Shown here: in pieces, positions 23,747-33,486 of the stretch
How positions within the stretch are numbered: the stretch's first letter is position 1
Layout: each line of letters opens with the position of its first letter
Assembly: GCA_002794775.1 (NCBI GenBank)
Contig: NBAY01000001.1
Location: 62,001-126,000, forward strand
Direction of reading: 5' to 3'
From: Porodaedalea pini
Lineage: Eukaryota; Basidiomycota; Agaricomycetes; Hymenochaetales; Hymenochaetaceae
Length of the DNA stretch: 64,000 bases
Notes under the pieces: model-generated
Seen by the model: the letters and a program-made list of their open reading frames with translations, nothing else
The model's database searches: none
Told to the model about the DNA's origin: nothing
Position numbers and translations under genes: made by a program

Positions 23747-24823
23747 ATGTCGACGGGAACCTTCAGCACCCAACAGTTAGAACAGATCGCGGCGATTGTA
23801 GCAGGCGCCTTCGCTCACCAAGCCGCAAATGCCCCAGCTGGCCCTAGCACCGCTACGGTACAAAACATCGACGTCGCCCGACCACGTGAATTCACTGGTG
23901 GCGACGACTACCTCGACTTCAGACGTGAAGTTCTTCTTTTTGTATCCGCAAACCCGAACCGATACCCTACGTCGGAGAGTAAGATTTATGTAGCTCTCTC
24001 CTACCTGAAGGGTGGTAATGCGGCGACGTGGGCGCAGAACTACGTCGAGGAGTCGACAACGTCGGGAATCGTCACCTTCACCGACAGCTGGGAGAGGTTC
24101 CAGGAGCGACTCGACGCCTCGTTCGACGACCCGAATCGCAAGGAGGCGGCGCTGAAGGAATTCCGGGAGAAGGTTCAGAAGGACCTCACCGCAGACAAGT
24201 TCTTCCAACAGCTCGACGTCATCATCAAGCGTGCAGAACTGAAGGACGACGGCATCATCTGTGATCGTCTCAAACGCGCAATGAACATCGAAGTAGTGCG
24301 TGGAGTCCTGAGATCAACGCCGGTCCCGACGAAGTACGAGGACTGGAAGAACAAGGCTATCGAGATCGATCGCGGCGAACAACAGATCCGCGCAATCCAA
24401 CGAGGCCGCCCGTTTATACCTCAGCCTCGCCCGCAGCAACAACAAGGACCCCCGGCTCGCCGTCAGGTAGCGGCCCCTCACGTCGACAGACGCGACGCGA
24501 CCGGCGTCACTTTCGGAGGCGCTGGTCAACCGATGGACGTCTCAATGAACGAGGCGCAACGACGACGCGCGTGCTGGATCTGCGGCGGGCTGGGCCATTT
24601 CAAGGACAAGTGCCCGCAGGGGAAGCCGATCATCCAGCGCATGCTGGAACTAATGGCACCAGGCGAACGCCGCATCCTCGCGGACGAGCTCGGCGCGATG
24701 AAGGAATCGGCCTTCGAGGAAGTCGTAGACACTCGGAGGTCGACGGTGGAGGACTATGTGGAAGAAGAAGAGAATGACGAAGAGGTCGTCGACTCGCAGG
24801 GTTTTGCGAGTGGTCAGGCGTAG
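23747..24823 (+). CDS. gag: Gag, chromovirus copy 1
   Basis: Structural protein of the retrotransposon particle. The first in-frame ATG gives 358 residues (MSTGTFSTQQLEQIAAIVAG). The core contains DVARPREFTGGDDYLDFRRE and WERFQERLDASFDD, typical of Gypsy capsids. A CCHC zinc knuckle (CWICGGLGHFKDKC) and an acidic tail follow. The frame is open upstream to 23375 and encodes a conserved segment (VEYVIWWRPEKGLWYSTLEG), so the true protein probably starts further upstream by splicing or a non-ATG codon. It ends with TAG at 24821-24823, after a slippery site that leads into pol. Confidence 0.9.
   Translation: MSTGTFSTQQLEQIAAIVAGAFAHQAANAPAGPSTATVQNIDVARPREFTGGDDYLDFRREVLLFVSANPNRYPTSESKIYVALSYLKGGNAATWAQNYVEESTTSGIVTFTDSWERFQERLDASFDDPNRKEAALKEFREKVQKDLTADKFFQQLDVIIKRAELKDDGIICDRLKRAMNIEVVRGVLRSTPVPTKYEDWKNKAIEIDRGEQQIRAIQRGRPFIPQPRPQQQQGPPARRQVAAPHVDRRDATGVTFGGAGQPMDVSMNEAQRRRACWICGGLGHFKDKCPQGKPIIQRMLELMAPGERRILADELGAMKESAFEEVVDTRRSTVEDYVEEEENDEEVVDSQGFASGQA
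24799..24805 (+). promoter_or_regulatory. -1 ribosomal frameshift heptamer between gag and pol, copy 1
   Basis: The gag codons CAG GGT TTT contain G GGT TTT, a canonical X XXY YYZ slippery heptamer, 18 nt before the gag TAG. Slipping by -1 enters a frame that is open through to pol (GFCEWSGVAIGATDREEQG...). The same heptamer occurs at 58993-58999 in copy 2. A downstream pseudoknot was not worked out. Confidence 0.65.
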
Positions 24824-24954
24824 CCATCGGGGCGACTGACCGAGAAGAACAAGGGGCTTCGAATCCGCATTCATTAAAATATAACCAACCGTCTGTACAA
24901 CACGTAGATGCAAACGACGTCGATGGTTTTCCTGATTATGAAGTCCCCACCGGT

Positions 24955-27900
24955 GTGAAAGAAAGGGAAGGATATGAGCAGCTGTTCATGAGAGGAACTG
25001 GCGGACGCCAGCTGGACCTTCTCCTGAACGTCGGACACAGCATGAAAGGAGAAGTGAGGGAGGTGGACGCACACGCACTTGTGGATTCGGGATGTACGGG
25101 ATCGTGCATTGACGTAAGGTTCGTCGAACGGTACGGACTTGAAACGAAGCGTTATATCCGACCCCTTGCGGTACTCAATGCCGACGGCACACACAACGAA
25201 GCCGGATTGATCGAGGAGTACGTCGACGTTGAACTTACGATCGGCCACCATAAAGAACAGATTGTCCTGGCGGTAACCTCACTGGCATCGTCCAACATCT
25301 TTCTAGGGTACGACTGGCTTCGTCGACACAACCCGGAAGTCGACTGGAAGACGGGAACACTCGACTTTACGCGTTGCCCGAGTGAATGTGTGGTGGAGAG
25401 GGATGAGGAGGAAGGCATGCGGAAGGTGTGGAGAGCAGTGGAAGAGACGAAGGGGGTGAGAGAGGTGCAAATGGACAAGACGTCCTGGCCCGCATACCTC
25501 AACGACTACGCCGACGTTTTCAGCGAAAAAGGTTTCGAGAAGCTACCGGAACATCGCCCATGGGACCACGTCATCGACTTGAAGCCCGACTTCAAACCGA
25601 GCGACTGTAAGATCTACCCGCTCACGCCAACTGAGCAGCAGTCGCTCAAGGACTTCCTCGATGAAAATCTGAAGTCAGGTCGCATTCAACGGTCGATATC
25701 GCCCATGGCATCGCCTTTCTTCTTCATAAAGAAGGCCGACAAATCGCTACGCCCGATCCAGGATTACCGCAAACTCAACGACGGCACGATCAAGAATAAG
25801 TACCCCCTCCCTCTCATCGACGAGCTTGTTGATAAGGTCAAGAAGGCGAAGTACATCACTAAGCTTGACCTTCGCTGGGGGTACTACAACGTCCGGATCC
25901 GTGAAGGCGACGAGTGGAAGGCGGCTTTTCGCACGAACATGGGCCTCTTCGAGCCGACGGTCATGTTCTTCGGTCTTTGCAATGCGCCGGCGACGTTCCA
26001 AGCGTTCGTCAACCACATCTTCAAGGAACTGATCTACGCGAACCTAATCATCGTATACCTCGACGACATACTGATCCTCTCAGAAACCATTGAGGAGCAC
26101 ATCGACACGTCGAGGCGCGTACTTCAGATCCTCCGGGAAAACGGCCTATACTTGAAACCGGAGAAGTGCGAATTCGATGCCAAGGTCGTTAAGTATCTCG
26201 GTCACATCATCGGCAACGGCGAGATCAAGGCAGACCCGGCAAAGACGGAGGCGATTGCGAACTGGCCGGTCCCACGAAACCTCAAGGAGCTACAACAGTT
26301 CCTCGGCATGGGTAATTGGCTACGACGGTTCATCAAGGACTACAGCAAGGTGGTCCATCCGCTGACGTCGCTGACGGGCAAGAAGGACTGGGTATGGGAG
26401 ACCGAACAGCAGGAGGCGTTCGAGGAGCTGAGACGACGTCTCTGCTCACCTCCAGTCCTGGTCATCGCTAACGACGAAGGCCCTTTCCGCGTTGAGGCGG
26501 ACTCGTCGAACTTCGCACTCGGAGGCGTATTATTGCAGAAACAGGAAGGCAAGTGGAGGGTAGTCGCCTATAGGTCAGAAGCGCTCCTACCGGCCGAACG
26601 AAACTACGAGATCTACGACAAGGAGATGCTCGCAATCGTCTCAGCACTCAAGGAATGGCGTCAATACCTCCTGGGCGCTCGCCACAAGATCGAGATCTGG
26701 TCCGACCATGCCAACCTCACCTACTTCAGGTCGGCACAGAAACTGAGCTATCGACAAGCTCGCTGGCGGACCGAACTCGAGGAATTCGACTTCCACCTCG
26801 AGCACAAGTCGGGGAAGACGATGGGCAAGGCGGACTTACTGTCGCGCAAGGCAGGCTACGATGAGGGAAAGGACGACAACGATGACGTCGTGTTCATCAA
26901 GGACAAATGGCTGAATCGTGGAGTGGTGAGGACGTCGCGTGAGGAAGTGTTGGAACGAGTGGGTGACGCGCAGAGGGCGCAGGACGAGTTGGAGAGACCG
27001 ATGGGAATGGCGAAGGCCGACGGGTTGTGGCGGATGAAAGGCAAGGTGTACGTACCGTCGACGATGAAGGAAGCGGTTTTACGGGAATGCCACGACTCGA
27101 CCCTGGCAGGACATCCCGGATCGTCAAAGACGGTCGAACTGGTACGTCGAGACTTCTGGTGGGCGTCGATGTTCTCCGACGTTCGAGCATACGTCCGAGG
27201 ATGCGACCGTTGCCAGCGGACGAAGGCTCTGAGAACATCGAGATCAAGGCCACTTCACCCGAACACGATCCCGGAAGGCCCATGGGAAATTGTCACAGTC
27301 GACCTCATCGGAGAACTCCCAGACTCCAAGGGGCACAACGCAATCTGTGTCTTCGTCGATAGGTTCTCGAAACAGATGCACGCGATCCCGACGACGACGA
27401 GGCTATCAGCAGAAGGCATGGCCCAGCTGTACCGAGACCACGTCTTCCGCCTCCACGGCTTGCCGAGGAAGATCATCCATGACCGAGGCACGCAGTTCGA
27501 CGCATCAATGATGAAGGAGCTGTACAAACTCCTACACATCGAAGGCAACCCGTCGACGGCGTATCACCCACAGACAGATGGTCAGACGGAACGCGTTAAC
27601 CAAGAGCTCGAACAGTATCTTAGGCTCTTCGTGAACCATCGCCAATCGGACTGGAAAGACTGGCTCCCCCTCGCAGAGTTTGCGTATAATAACCGCGAAC
27701 ATTCGGCGACAAAGATGTCCCCTTTCTACGCGAATACAGGACGTCACCCCTTGAGCTTTGACACAACACGAACCTCGTCTGCCAACATGTCGGCGGAAGA
27801 ATTCGCGAAGCACATAAAGGAGACTCATCGTGTCGCGAAGGACAACCTGGTCAAAGCGGCAGACAACATGAAACGCTACCATGACCGGACGGCAGGAGCT

Positions 27901-28446
27901 TCGGTGGAGTACAAGGCTGGCGATAAGGTCTTCCTCGATGGACGAAATATCAGCACAGATTCGCCCACGAAGAAGCTTGCCGACAAATGGTACGGTCCCT
28001 TTGACATCATCGACAAAGTAGGAGCGAGCGCGTACAAGCTCAAACTCCCGAAGCGATGGAAAAAGGTCCACCCTGTCTTCAACGAAGCCCTGTTGAAACC
28101 CGCCGTCGAACCGTCCTTTGAAAGCCAGAAGCAACCGCCGCCGCCGCCAGACATCGTCGACAACAAGGAGGAATATGAACTCGAGGAAGTCTTAGACTCA
28201 CGTCTGCACCGAGGGAAACTACAGTACCTTGTCAAGTGGGTTGGCTACAAGGAACCTACTTGGCAGCCTGAGACGGACTTTGGCGAGAACGCAAAGGAGG
28301 CGATCGCTGAGTTCTACCTCAAACACCCTGGTGCACCTCGGAAACTCGACATCCCTCGTCAACGACTCCGTCCGCTCTTCGTCGACACCGAGCCTGACGA
28401 CCGCGATCATGGTTGGTCAGGACGCCCAACCTTGAAGGGGGGGTAA
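24955..28446 (+). CDS. pol: Pol polyprotein with chromodomain, chromovirus copy 1
   Basis: The reading frame gives 1163 residues from ATG 24955; it is open back into gag, so translation is expected as Gag-Pol by frameshift. Domains in order are an aspartic protease (HALVDSGCTGSCID), reverse transcriptase (LRPIQDYRKLND, IVYLDDILILS), RNase H (VEADSSNFALGGVLLQ, EIWSDHANLTYF), integrase with HHCC zinc (HDSTLAGHPGSSKT...CDRCQRTK) and DDE core (VDLIGELP, HDRGTQFDASM, YHPQTDGQTERVNQ), and a C-terminal chromodomain (VLDSRLHRGKLQYLVKWVGY) that places it in the chromoviruses. All catalytic residues are present. The stop TAA (28444-28446) abuts the 3' LTR and overlaps the polypurine tract. Confidence 0.95.
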   Translation: MKEREGYEQLFMRGTGGRQLDLLLNVGHSMKGEVREVDAHALVDSGCTGSCIDVRFVERYGLETKRYIRPLAVLNADGTHNEAGLIEEYVDVELTIGHHKEQIVLAVTSLASSNIFLGYDWLRRHNPEVDWKTGTLDFTRCPSECVVERDEEEGMRKVWRAVEETKGVREVQMDKTSWPAYLNDYADVFSEKGFEKLPEHRPWDHVIDLKPDFKPSDCKIYPLTPTEQQSLKDFLDENLKSGRIQRSISPMASPFFFIKKADKSLRPIQDYRKLNDGTIKNKYPLPLIDELVDKVKKAKYITKLDLRWGYYNVRIREGDEWKAAFRTNMGLFEPTVMFFGLCNAPATFQAFVNHIFKELIYANLIIVYLDDILILSETIEEHIDTSRRVLQILRENGLYLKPEKCEFDAKVVKYLGHIIGNGEIKADPAKTEAIANWPVPRNLKELQQFLGMGNWLRRFIKDYSKVVHPLTSLTGKKDWVWETEQQEAFEELRRRLCSPPVLVIANDEGPFRVEADSSNFALGGVLLQKQEGKWRVVAYRSEALLPAERNYEIYDKEMLAIVSALKEWRQYLLGARHKIEIWSDHANLTYFRSAQKLSYRQARWRTELEEFDFHLEHKSGKTMGKADLLSRKAGYDEGKDDNDDVVFIKDKWLNRGVVRTSREEVLERVGDAQRAQDELERPMGMAKADGLWRMKGKVYVPSTMKEAVLRECHDSTLAGHPGSSKTVELVRRDFWWASMFSDVRAYVRGCDRCQRTKALRTSRSRPLHPNTIPEGPWEIVTVDLIGELPDSKGHNAICVFVDRFSKQMHAIPTTTRLSAEGMAQLYRDHVFRLHGLPRKIIHDRGTQFDASMMKELYKLLHIEGNPSTAYHPQTDGQTERVNQELEQYLRLFVNHRQSDWKDWLPLAEFAYNNREHSATKMSPFYANTGRHPLSFDTTRTSSANMSAEEFAKHIKETHRVAKDNLVKAADNMKRYHDRTAGASVEYKAGDKVFLDGRNISTDSPTKKLADKWYGPFDIIDKVGASAYKLKLPKRWKKVHPVFNEALLKPAVEPSFESQKQPPPPPDIVDNKEEYELEEVLDSRLHRGKLQYLVKWVGYKEPTWQPETDFGENAKEAIAEFYLKHPGAPRKLDIPRQRLRPLFVDTEPDDRDHGWSGRPTLKGG
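28433..28443 (+). promoter_or_regulatory. Polypurine tract, copy 1
   Basis: A purine run (GAAGGGGGGG) just before the 3' LTR would prime plus-strand synthesis. It lies inside the last pol codons (LKGG, stop). Copy 2 has the equivalent GAGGGGGGGG before 62641. Confidence 0.75.
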
Positions 28447-28859
28447 TGTTAGAATCTGAACTTTCACCTTTTCCTTTATTTTCCCTTTTACCATTTCCTT
28501 TATTATATTCGTCCTTTTCATTATATTTACCCATCTTACACAATCATTCCCACACTACCTTCATTCGTTCCATTCCCACTCGTTATGTAATGTTAAGTAA
28601 TATAGTCTCACGGTCGTCGCTATACAAGGTCTCAGGAATCGCATGAACTCCTTGTTCTGCTTTTCCTCTTACCTCCGCGACGACCTAGGTGAGACTCGTC
28701 CCCCTTGTATTAGTTTAGACTTGTACTAATCCTCTTACCTCCGCGACGACCTAGCCTGAGTAAGCGTGTCCCGAGTCTACGCTCGAGTATAGCACGTCCC
28801 AGACAACAGTCAGCCGAGGCCTGCCCAGTCCGAGTCGTCTCCCGGACTCCCGCCTAACA
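28447..28859 (+). repeat. 3' LTR, chromovirus copy 1 (long form)
   Basis: Identical to the 5' LTR except for one G/A site and an extra 66 bp (28689-28754) that starts GTGAGA, contains TACTAATCC and ends CCTAG. The extra segment is also one unit of a 24-bp direct repeat (CCTCTTACCTCCGCGACGAC + CTAG) plus its spacer. Confidence 0.9.
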
Positions 28860-30009
28860 TTTCCACTCTCTCGATGCCCCCAGTAGCCTCCCAGTCTTTT
28901 ATGATCTGATAGATTGTTCAACAATTGATGTCTGTCAATGCAGAAAGATGGTCCATAGTGAACTCATTGGATTGGTGTAGCTTGAAGAGAATGGATCACG
29001 TATCATTCAAGAGGGCCTTGCCACACGTCATTGTGGTGGGAGAGAAGGGTGTTTTTGTGGTGAATGTGTTCATGTGCCAACCCCTAATCCGCATATACCA
29101 CTGATTATTATAGCATGCCAACCTCTCTTCAGTGAAGCCATCTGCTCTTCTGTCTAGACTGTGGGCAACAATGGTTATGCCTTGCTCTTGACCAAGAAGA
29201 GGCTGCCAGCTGTTGCTGTTCTGGATCTGAAAGGACATCTTCAAGTCTGTATGCATGAACATACACTTGTGTATCTACTAGTGGTCCTGCATGGCGGATA
29301 CGCTTACCTGGTATGCCGGTGAGATATCTGTGGCCATCTCTTCTTGAGATGGAGTAGTACTTATAAAGCAACATGTTGTTCCCAACTTCTATACTTCAGA
29401 TGTACAGGCAGCACATGGTTCTATGGCACACAGGTCAAAAATAAATTACCACTAAAGTGTCAAATCAAGGTGGAGGGGCCCCCAAATAACCCAGGCTGTA
29501 GTAGATAGGATTGTCTATGTAGTGCAAGAAGTTTTGTATTTTTACCTGTCAAATTGGCAGAGCTGTATGAAATGGACTGTCCAAACTCAGGTGAGAGCAG
29601 GTGTCCAAAGAACAGAAACATCCCCATTACACCATGAATAGTGCACAGAATGACACCAAACTTATGCATGGGATTGCCATACATGTGAACCTAATTTACA
29701 GGTGGAGAAAAAAAATTATGGGATGAGAGGAAAGGGGTATGATTTTTGCATATAGTGAGGGTGAGGTGTTGAAACAGGGCTGGTCGACATTGTTTGACTT
29801 ATTTTGACAAACATATTCATCTAACCTCGGATATTTTTACAGATTCGGATTTAGATGAGCAAGTACATTTTTTTGAGTGCTTAATGAACATGTATCGTGA
29901 GGAATTGACACAGTAAATCATCATTTACTCAAATTTCTGCAGTTATGCCACAAGACACGTCAAAACCACATGAATTTGATGTGTGACAATACTTCTGAAA
30001 AGAGCAGTA

Positions 30010-30780
30010 ATGCTCTGAAAGCCATGATACCTGATCTTGAACCTTCAGAGAATATTTTCCCTAGGGGTTCAAGAGACTTAGGTGATGGTTATACTCTGCT
30101 TACTGCAATGGACAGGACACATTATGGATTCTCAGCTAGAGAGGCCGATGCACTCAGAACATACCTGAGAATACTTGGGCAGGAAGAGAGATTTGAAAAA
30201 ATATATCTTCAGATGGTCACATGTATGTTTTCCCAATGGCCAGATTGCTCGATCTACTTGGAGAGAAGACATAAAGCCACTTTCAAGAGTCAGAAAAGCA
30301 AAAAATGTTATGATTAGTTTATTTTAGTATTTTTTTAATACCACTATAAACTCACATTGTTTTTATAGGTTGTTTCAGACAAGCAAACATACTTGGCAGA
30401 AGTTCTGTTCTATTTCCTCTTTAATTTGAAAGAAAGCCAGATAGCCCTTGCAATGGCTTCTTTCTAATGGCCCACCTCACAAAGAAATATATGAAGCTTC
30501 TTCAAAGACTTATTAGACAGCACAGCACTCACATAATGTCCAAGTCATTGACATAAAGGATATTGATTCTGTTGTGATGATGGCACCTGACATGAGCTAT
30601 TCCCAGATCTACCATGATGGGACAGAGACAGACCACTGGTTTATGATGCAGAAGCCTGGCAAAAAGTTGTCAGTCATGGTAAGATATGAAGAGCAGTTAT
30701 CAGAGGAGTAGATGAGTAGCAGCTTTGTTATATAAAGTTTTGTAATGTACTTGTAGGATTATCATGTGTTTCCAAGAGCT
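30010..30780 (+). pseudogene. Plavaka-type transposase, C-terminal part
   Basis: Continues the gene interrupted at 14101: NALKAMIPDLEPSENIFPRG, SRDLGDGYTLLTAMDRTH, then after a frameshift RWSHVCFPNGQIARSTWRED (canonical RWARLRLPNGQIARS). Over an intron at about 30318-30372 it continues with VSDKQTYLAEVLFYFLF, later VQVIDIKDIDSVVMMAPDMS and DHWFMMQKPGKKLSVM. This C-terminal order is typical of Plavaka transposases. Several frame changes and stops make it inactive. Confidence 0.75.
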
Positions 30781-31329
30781 ATTGACTAAATGATTGCACA
30801 AGTGAAGATGGAGAACTGAGTGGAGTATTGACTCCTTCTGAATGTTGTAATCAGACAATGTATGACCATCCTCAAGCAGCTTTCAATATAAGAAAGTTGT
30901 ACGTACTCCTTGTCCTGGATTTTATTCTTTGTGGTGTCCGACTTCAATGACTCCGACTTAAAGGTGGATGTTGTTCCAGTGAGAGTCTTCACAAAGATCT
31001 GCATACCACTGAAAAGATGGAGAACCAAGTAAGGCACTGACTGCATCGATATATTGTAATCAGACAATGTACAACTGTCCTCAAGCAGCTTTCAATATGA
31101 GAACATTGTACATACTCCTTGTCCTGGATTTTATTCTTTGCAGTGTCTGACTCTGATGACTCTCCAACTTAAGACTGGCTGTCATTCTAGTGAGAGTCTT
31201 CACAAAGATCTGCATGCCATAATGGTCACAGTTATGGAGAACAAGCAAGGTGTCGACTACATCAGTATGCTGTAATCAGACAATGTACGACCATCCTCAA
31301 GCAGCTTACGATATAAGAAAGTCATACAT

Positions 31330-32582
31330 TGTCATATGCCAAAACTGTTTAACTATTCAAGACTAGCCTCACAACACATGGATCAGATGGCCATTATTCA
31401 AATATTTAATTCTGGTTGCTAAGAATTCACATGGCAGAATTATCCCAGATCTCAGAAAATTTAATTAATTCAAAACAATTCATTGCTAACCGGGGGTATT
31501 AACTACTGCAAGGCACTAGAATGAAGGTACCATATAGGCAATATAAATCTAGATACATGGCAAGGTCCCCGATCAAATTAAACCAAAAGAAAATATGAAG
31601 GTTTAAAAGATGAATAGCTGAAAGAAATAAATGACTCTGTTACCATGCATATTGTTGCATGGATATGTCAGCATTCCCACAGAAGTTTATGTAATATTAT
31701 GCAAGGGAATAACAAGGAATAACAAATGCAAAATAATGGAAAGGCCTAGATCACATTCATAATGAATCCAGAACTTAGAGAACTTAGGTTTAGATCACTC
31801 TCTAATGGAAATTTGGAAGGATCTAGAAATAAAGAAAGGCTGTGCATAGATTTGATTGGTTCAGTCTAGAACACAGTAGAATCCTGGCTTAAAGTAGGCC
31901 AGAATCATATGGAAAGATCTAGTTATGGGAGCTAGAATATGTTGGAATGTACCAGAACATTTTGGTGGTGGTCTGGAATGATATGTAAAGGTTGAGAAGG
32001 TTCTGGAACAAGTATGTCCAGACTTCTAGACCTATTTATAGAACACAGAAAATAGTATAAAGGAAGGGCCTCAGAGCTGCTAGCAAAGGGGAGGGAGATG
32101 GAAATTCCCCAATAAGACAGACAGCCAAGTGAATTGTCACTCAAGAGAGATACTCACTGGAGTATTCTAATAAGGTAATTCTCAGATAACTGACAGCAAA
32201 CTAACCCTCTATAGCTAGCTAGTGACCAGGTCCAACCTAATTAGCCAAACTCAAAATCTAAGTGTGAAAATCAGCAAGTAGTTACTTGAGTTAAGGAAAC
32301 TCAAGTATTCAGTAAAAGAGACTCAGTGAAAGTCTAAAGTAAAAGCTGGAAATCCTTGGTGGATTATTCAAGATCTTCAAGAAAGGAAATTGGTAAAGTG
32401 AATTAGGATATCTTAAACTGCTAACTTTTACAGGTCATAATCTATCAGTACAAGAAATCAAAATCTCTAGTAAAACGAACAACTGGGAAAAGTTTTGACT
32501 TAACAACTAGTCCATTCAACCCCAGTGGAACTGCAATCAACAAGATTCACTATTTGATCTTATTTGCAGTACCAGCAAGACA
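31330..32582 (+). repeat. Possible solo LTR inside the ubiquitin-like array
   Basis: The array is interrupted by about 1.25 kb of unrelated sequence that starts TGTCATATGCC, ends CAGCAAGACA (TG...CA) and has promoter-like AGTATAAAGG near 32052. The flanks are worn forms of one repeat unit (ATACAT / ATGTAC), so a short target duplication is plausible but not clean. No coding sequence was seen. Confidence 0.35.
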
Positions 32583-33486
32583 ATGTACTCCTTATCCTGG
32601 ATTTTATTCTTCGTGGTGTCTGACTCTGATGACTCTGACTTAAGAGCAGATGTCATTCCAGTGAGAGTCTTCACGAAGATCTGCATGCCATCATGGAGAT
32701 GGAGAACCAAGTAAGGTGTCGACTACATCGGTATGTTGTAATCAGACAATGTACGACCGTCCTCAAGCAGCTTTTGACATAAGAAAGTCATATGCACTCC
32801 TTATCCTGGATTTTATCCTTTATGGTGTCTGACTCTGATGACTCTGACTTAAGAGTGGACGTCATTCCAGTGAGAGTCTTCACAAAGATCTGCATGCCAT
32901 CATGGAGATGAAGAACCAAGTAAGGTGTCAACTACATCAGTATGTTGTAATAAGACAATGTATGACTGTCCTCAGGCAGCTTTTAAAATAAAAAAGTTGT
33001 ATGTACTCCTTATCCTGGATTTTATTCTTTGCAGTGTCCAACTCCGATGACTCCAACTTAAAGGTGGATGTCGTTCCAGTGAGAGTCTTCACAAAGATCT
33101 GTATACCGCTGAAAAGATGGAGAACCAAGTAAGGTGTTGACTACATCAGTACATTGTAATCAGACAATGTCCTCATGCAGCTTTAGATATAAGAAAGTTG
33201 TACATACTTCTTATCCTGAATCTTATTCTTCATGGTGTCTGACTCTGACAACTCTGACTTAAGAGCAATTGTTGTTCTGGTGAGCATCTTCACAAAAATC
33301 TGCATACCACCATGGAGACAGAGAACTGAGTAAGGTGTTGACTGGTTTGGTATGTTGTAATGAGACAATGTACGACCGTCCTCAAGCTGCTTTTGATATA
33401 AGCAAGTTGTGTCAATTCAAGGTCATGCATGTGGATTTAAGATCTGCATACTCTTTGTCCTGAATCTTGTTCTTCACAGTGTCTGA

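Larger units (their letters stand above)
22678..28859 (+). mobile_element. Full-length Tf1/sushi-like chromovirus (Gypsy LTR retrotransposon), copy 1
   Basis: Flanked by a perfect 5-bp target duplication TTTCC (22673-22677, 28860-28864). The 5' LTR is 22678-23024 (347 bp) and the 3' LTR is 28447-28859 (413 bp). They differ by one CG/CA site and one 66-bp segment present only in the 3' LTR. The order is LTR, PBS, gag, -1 frameshift site, protease, reverse transcriptase, RNase H, integrase, chromodomain, polypurine tract, LTR. The near-identical LTRs and open frames mean a very recent insertion that may still be active. It sits in the right arm of the composite element. Confidence 0.95.
21634..28930 (-). 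pseudogene. Tc1/mariner-like transposase, right arm (interrupted by the chromovirus)
   Basis: Reverse-complement copy of the left-arm transposase, with the same exon blocks (LVFVDKS, VIVMDNCAIYKS, SPDFNPIKLA) and the same Lys at the third catalytic site (near 21806). The only coding difference noticed is DELRQKLG versus DKLRQKLG. The chromovirus at 22678-28859 splits it just before the RTGWPRLLDYLDV block. Because the same disabling mutations are in both arms, one arm was copied from the other after inactivation, or the two have been homogenised. Confidence 0.8.
14104..30007. mobile_element. 15.9 kb composite Tc1/mariner-like element with inverted transposase-bearing arms
   Basis: Both ends read CTGCTCTTTTCAGAAGTATT inward and are flanked by TA (14102-14103, 30008-30009). 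Removing the element and one TA restores the Plavaka frame (QRCQV/NALKAMIPDLEP). The arms are 14104-16335 and 21589-30007; the right arm is 2.23 kb once the chromovirus at 22678-28859 and its duplicated 5 bp are removed. The arms are nearly identical; the few differences noticed include CG-to-CA changes. The centre (16336-21588) holds a minus-strand multi-exon gene, a plus-strand gene and a solo LTR. Each arm carries a defective DD34-type transposase. The unit therefore moved as one piece of about 9.7 kb (8.7 kb if the solo LTR arrived later). Confidence 0.85.

Noticed and set aside
14104..30007. piggyBac or Kolobok element (TTAA target)
   Set aside because: Flanks read TTA/TAA, but frame restoration requires loss of only one TA, and the transposase is DD34-type Tc1/mariner.
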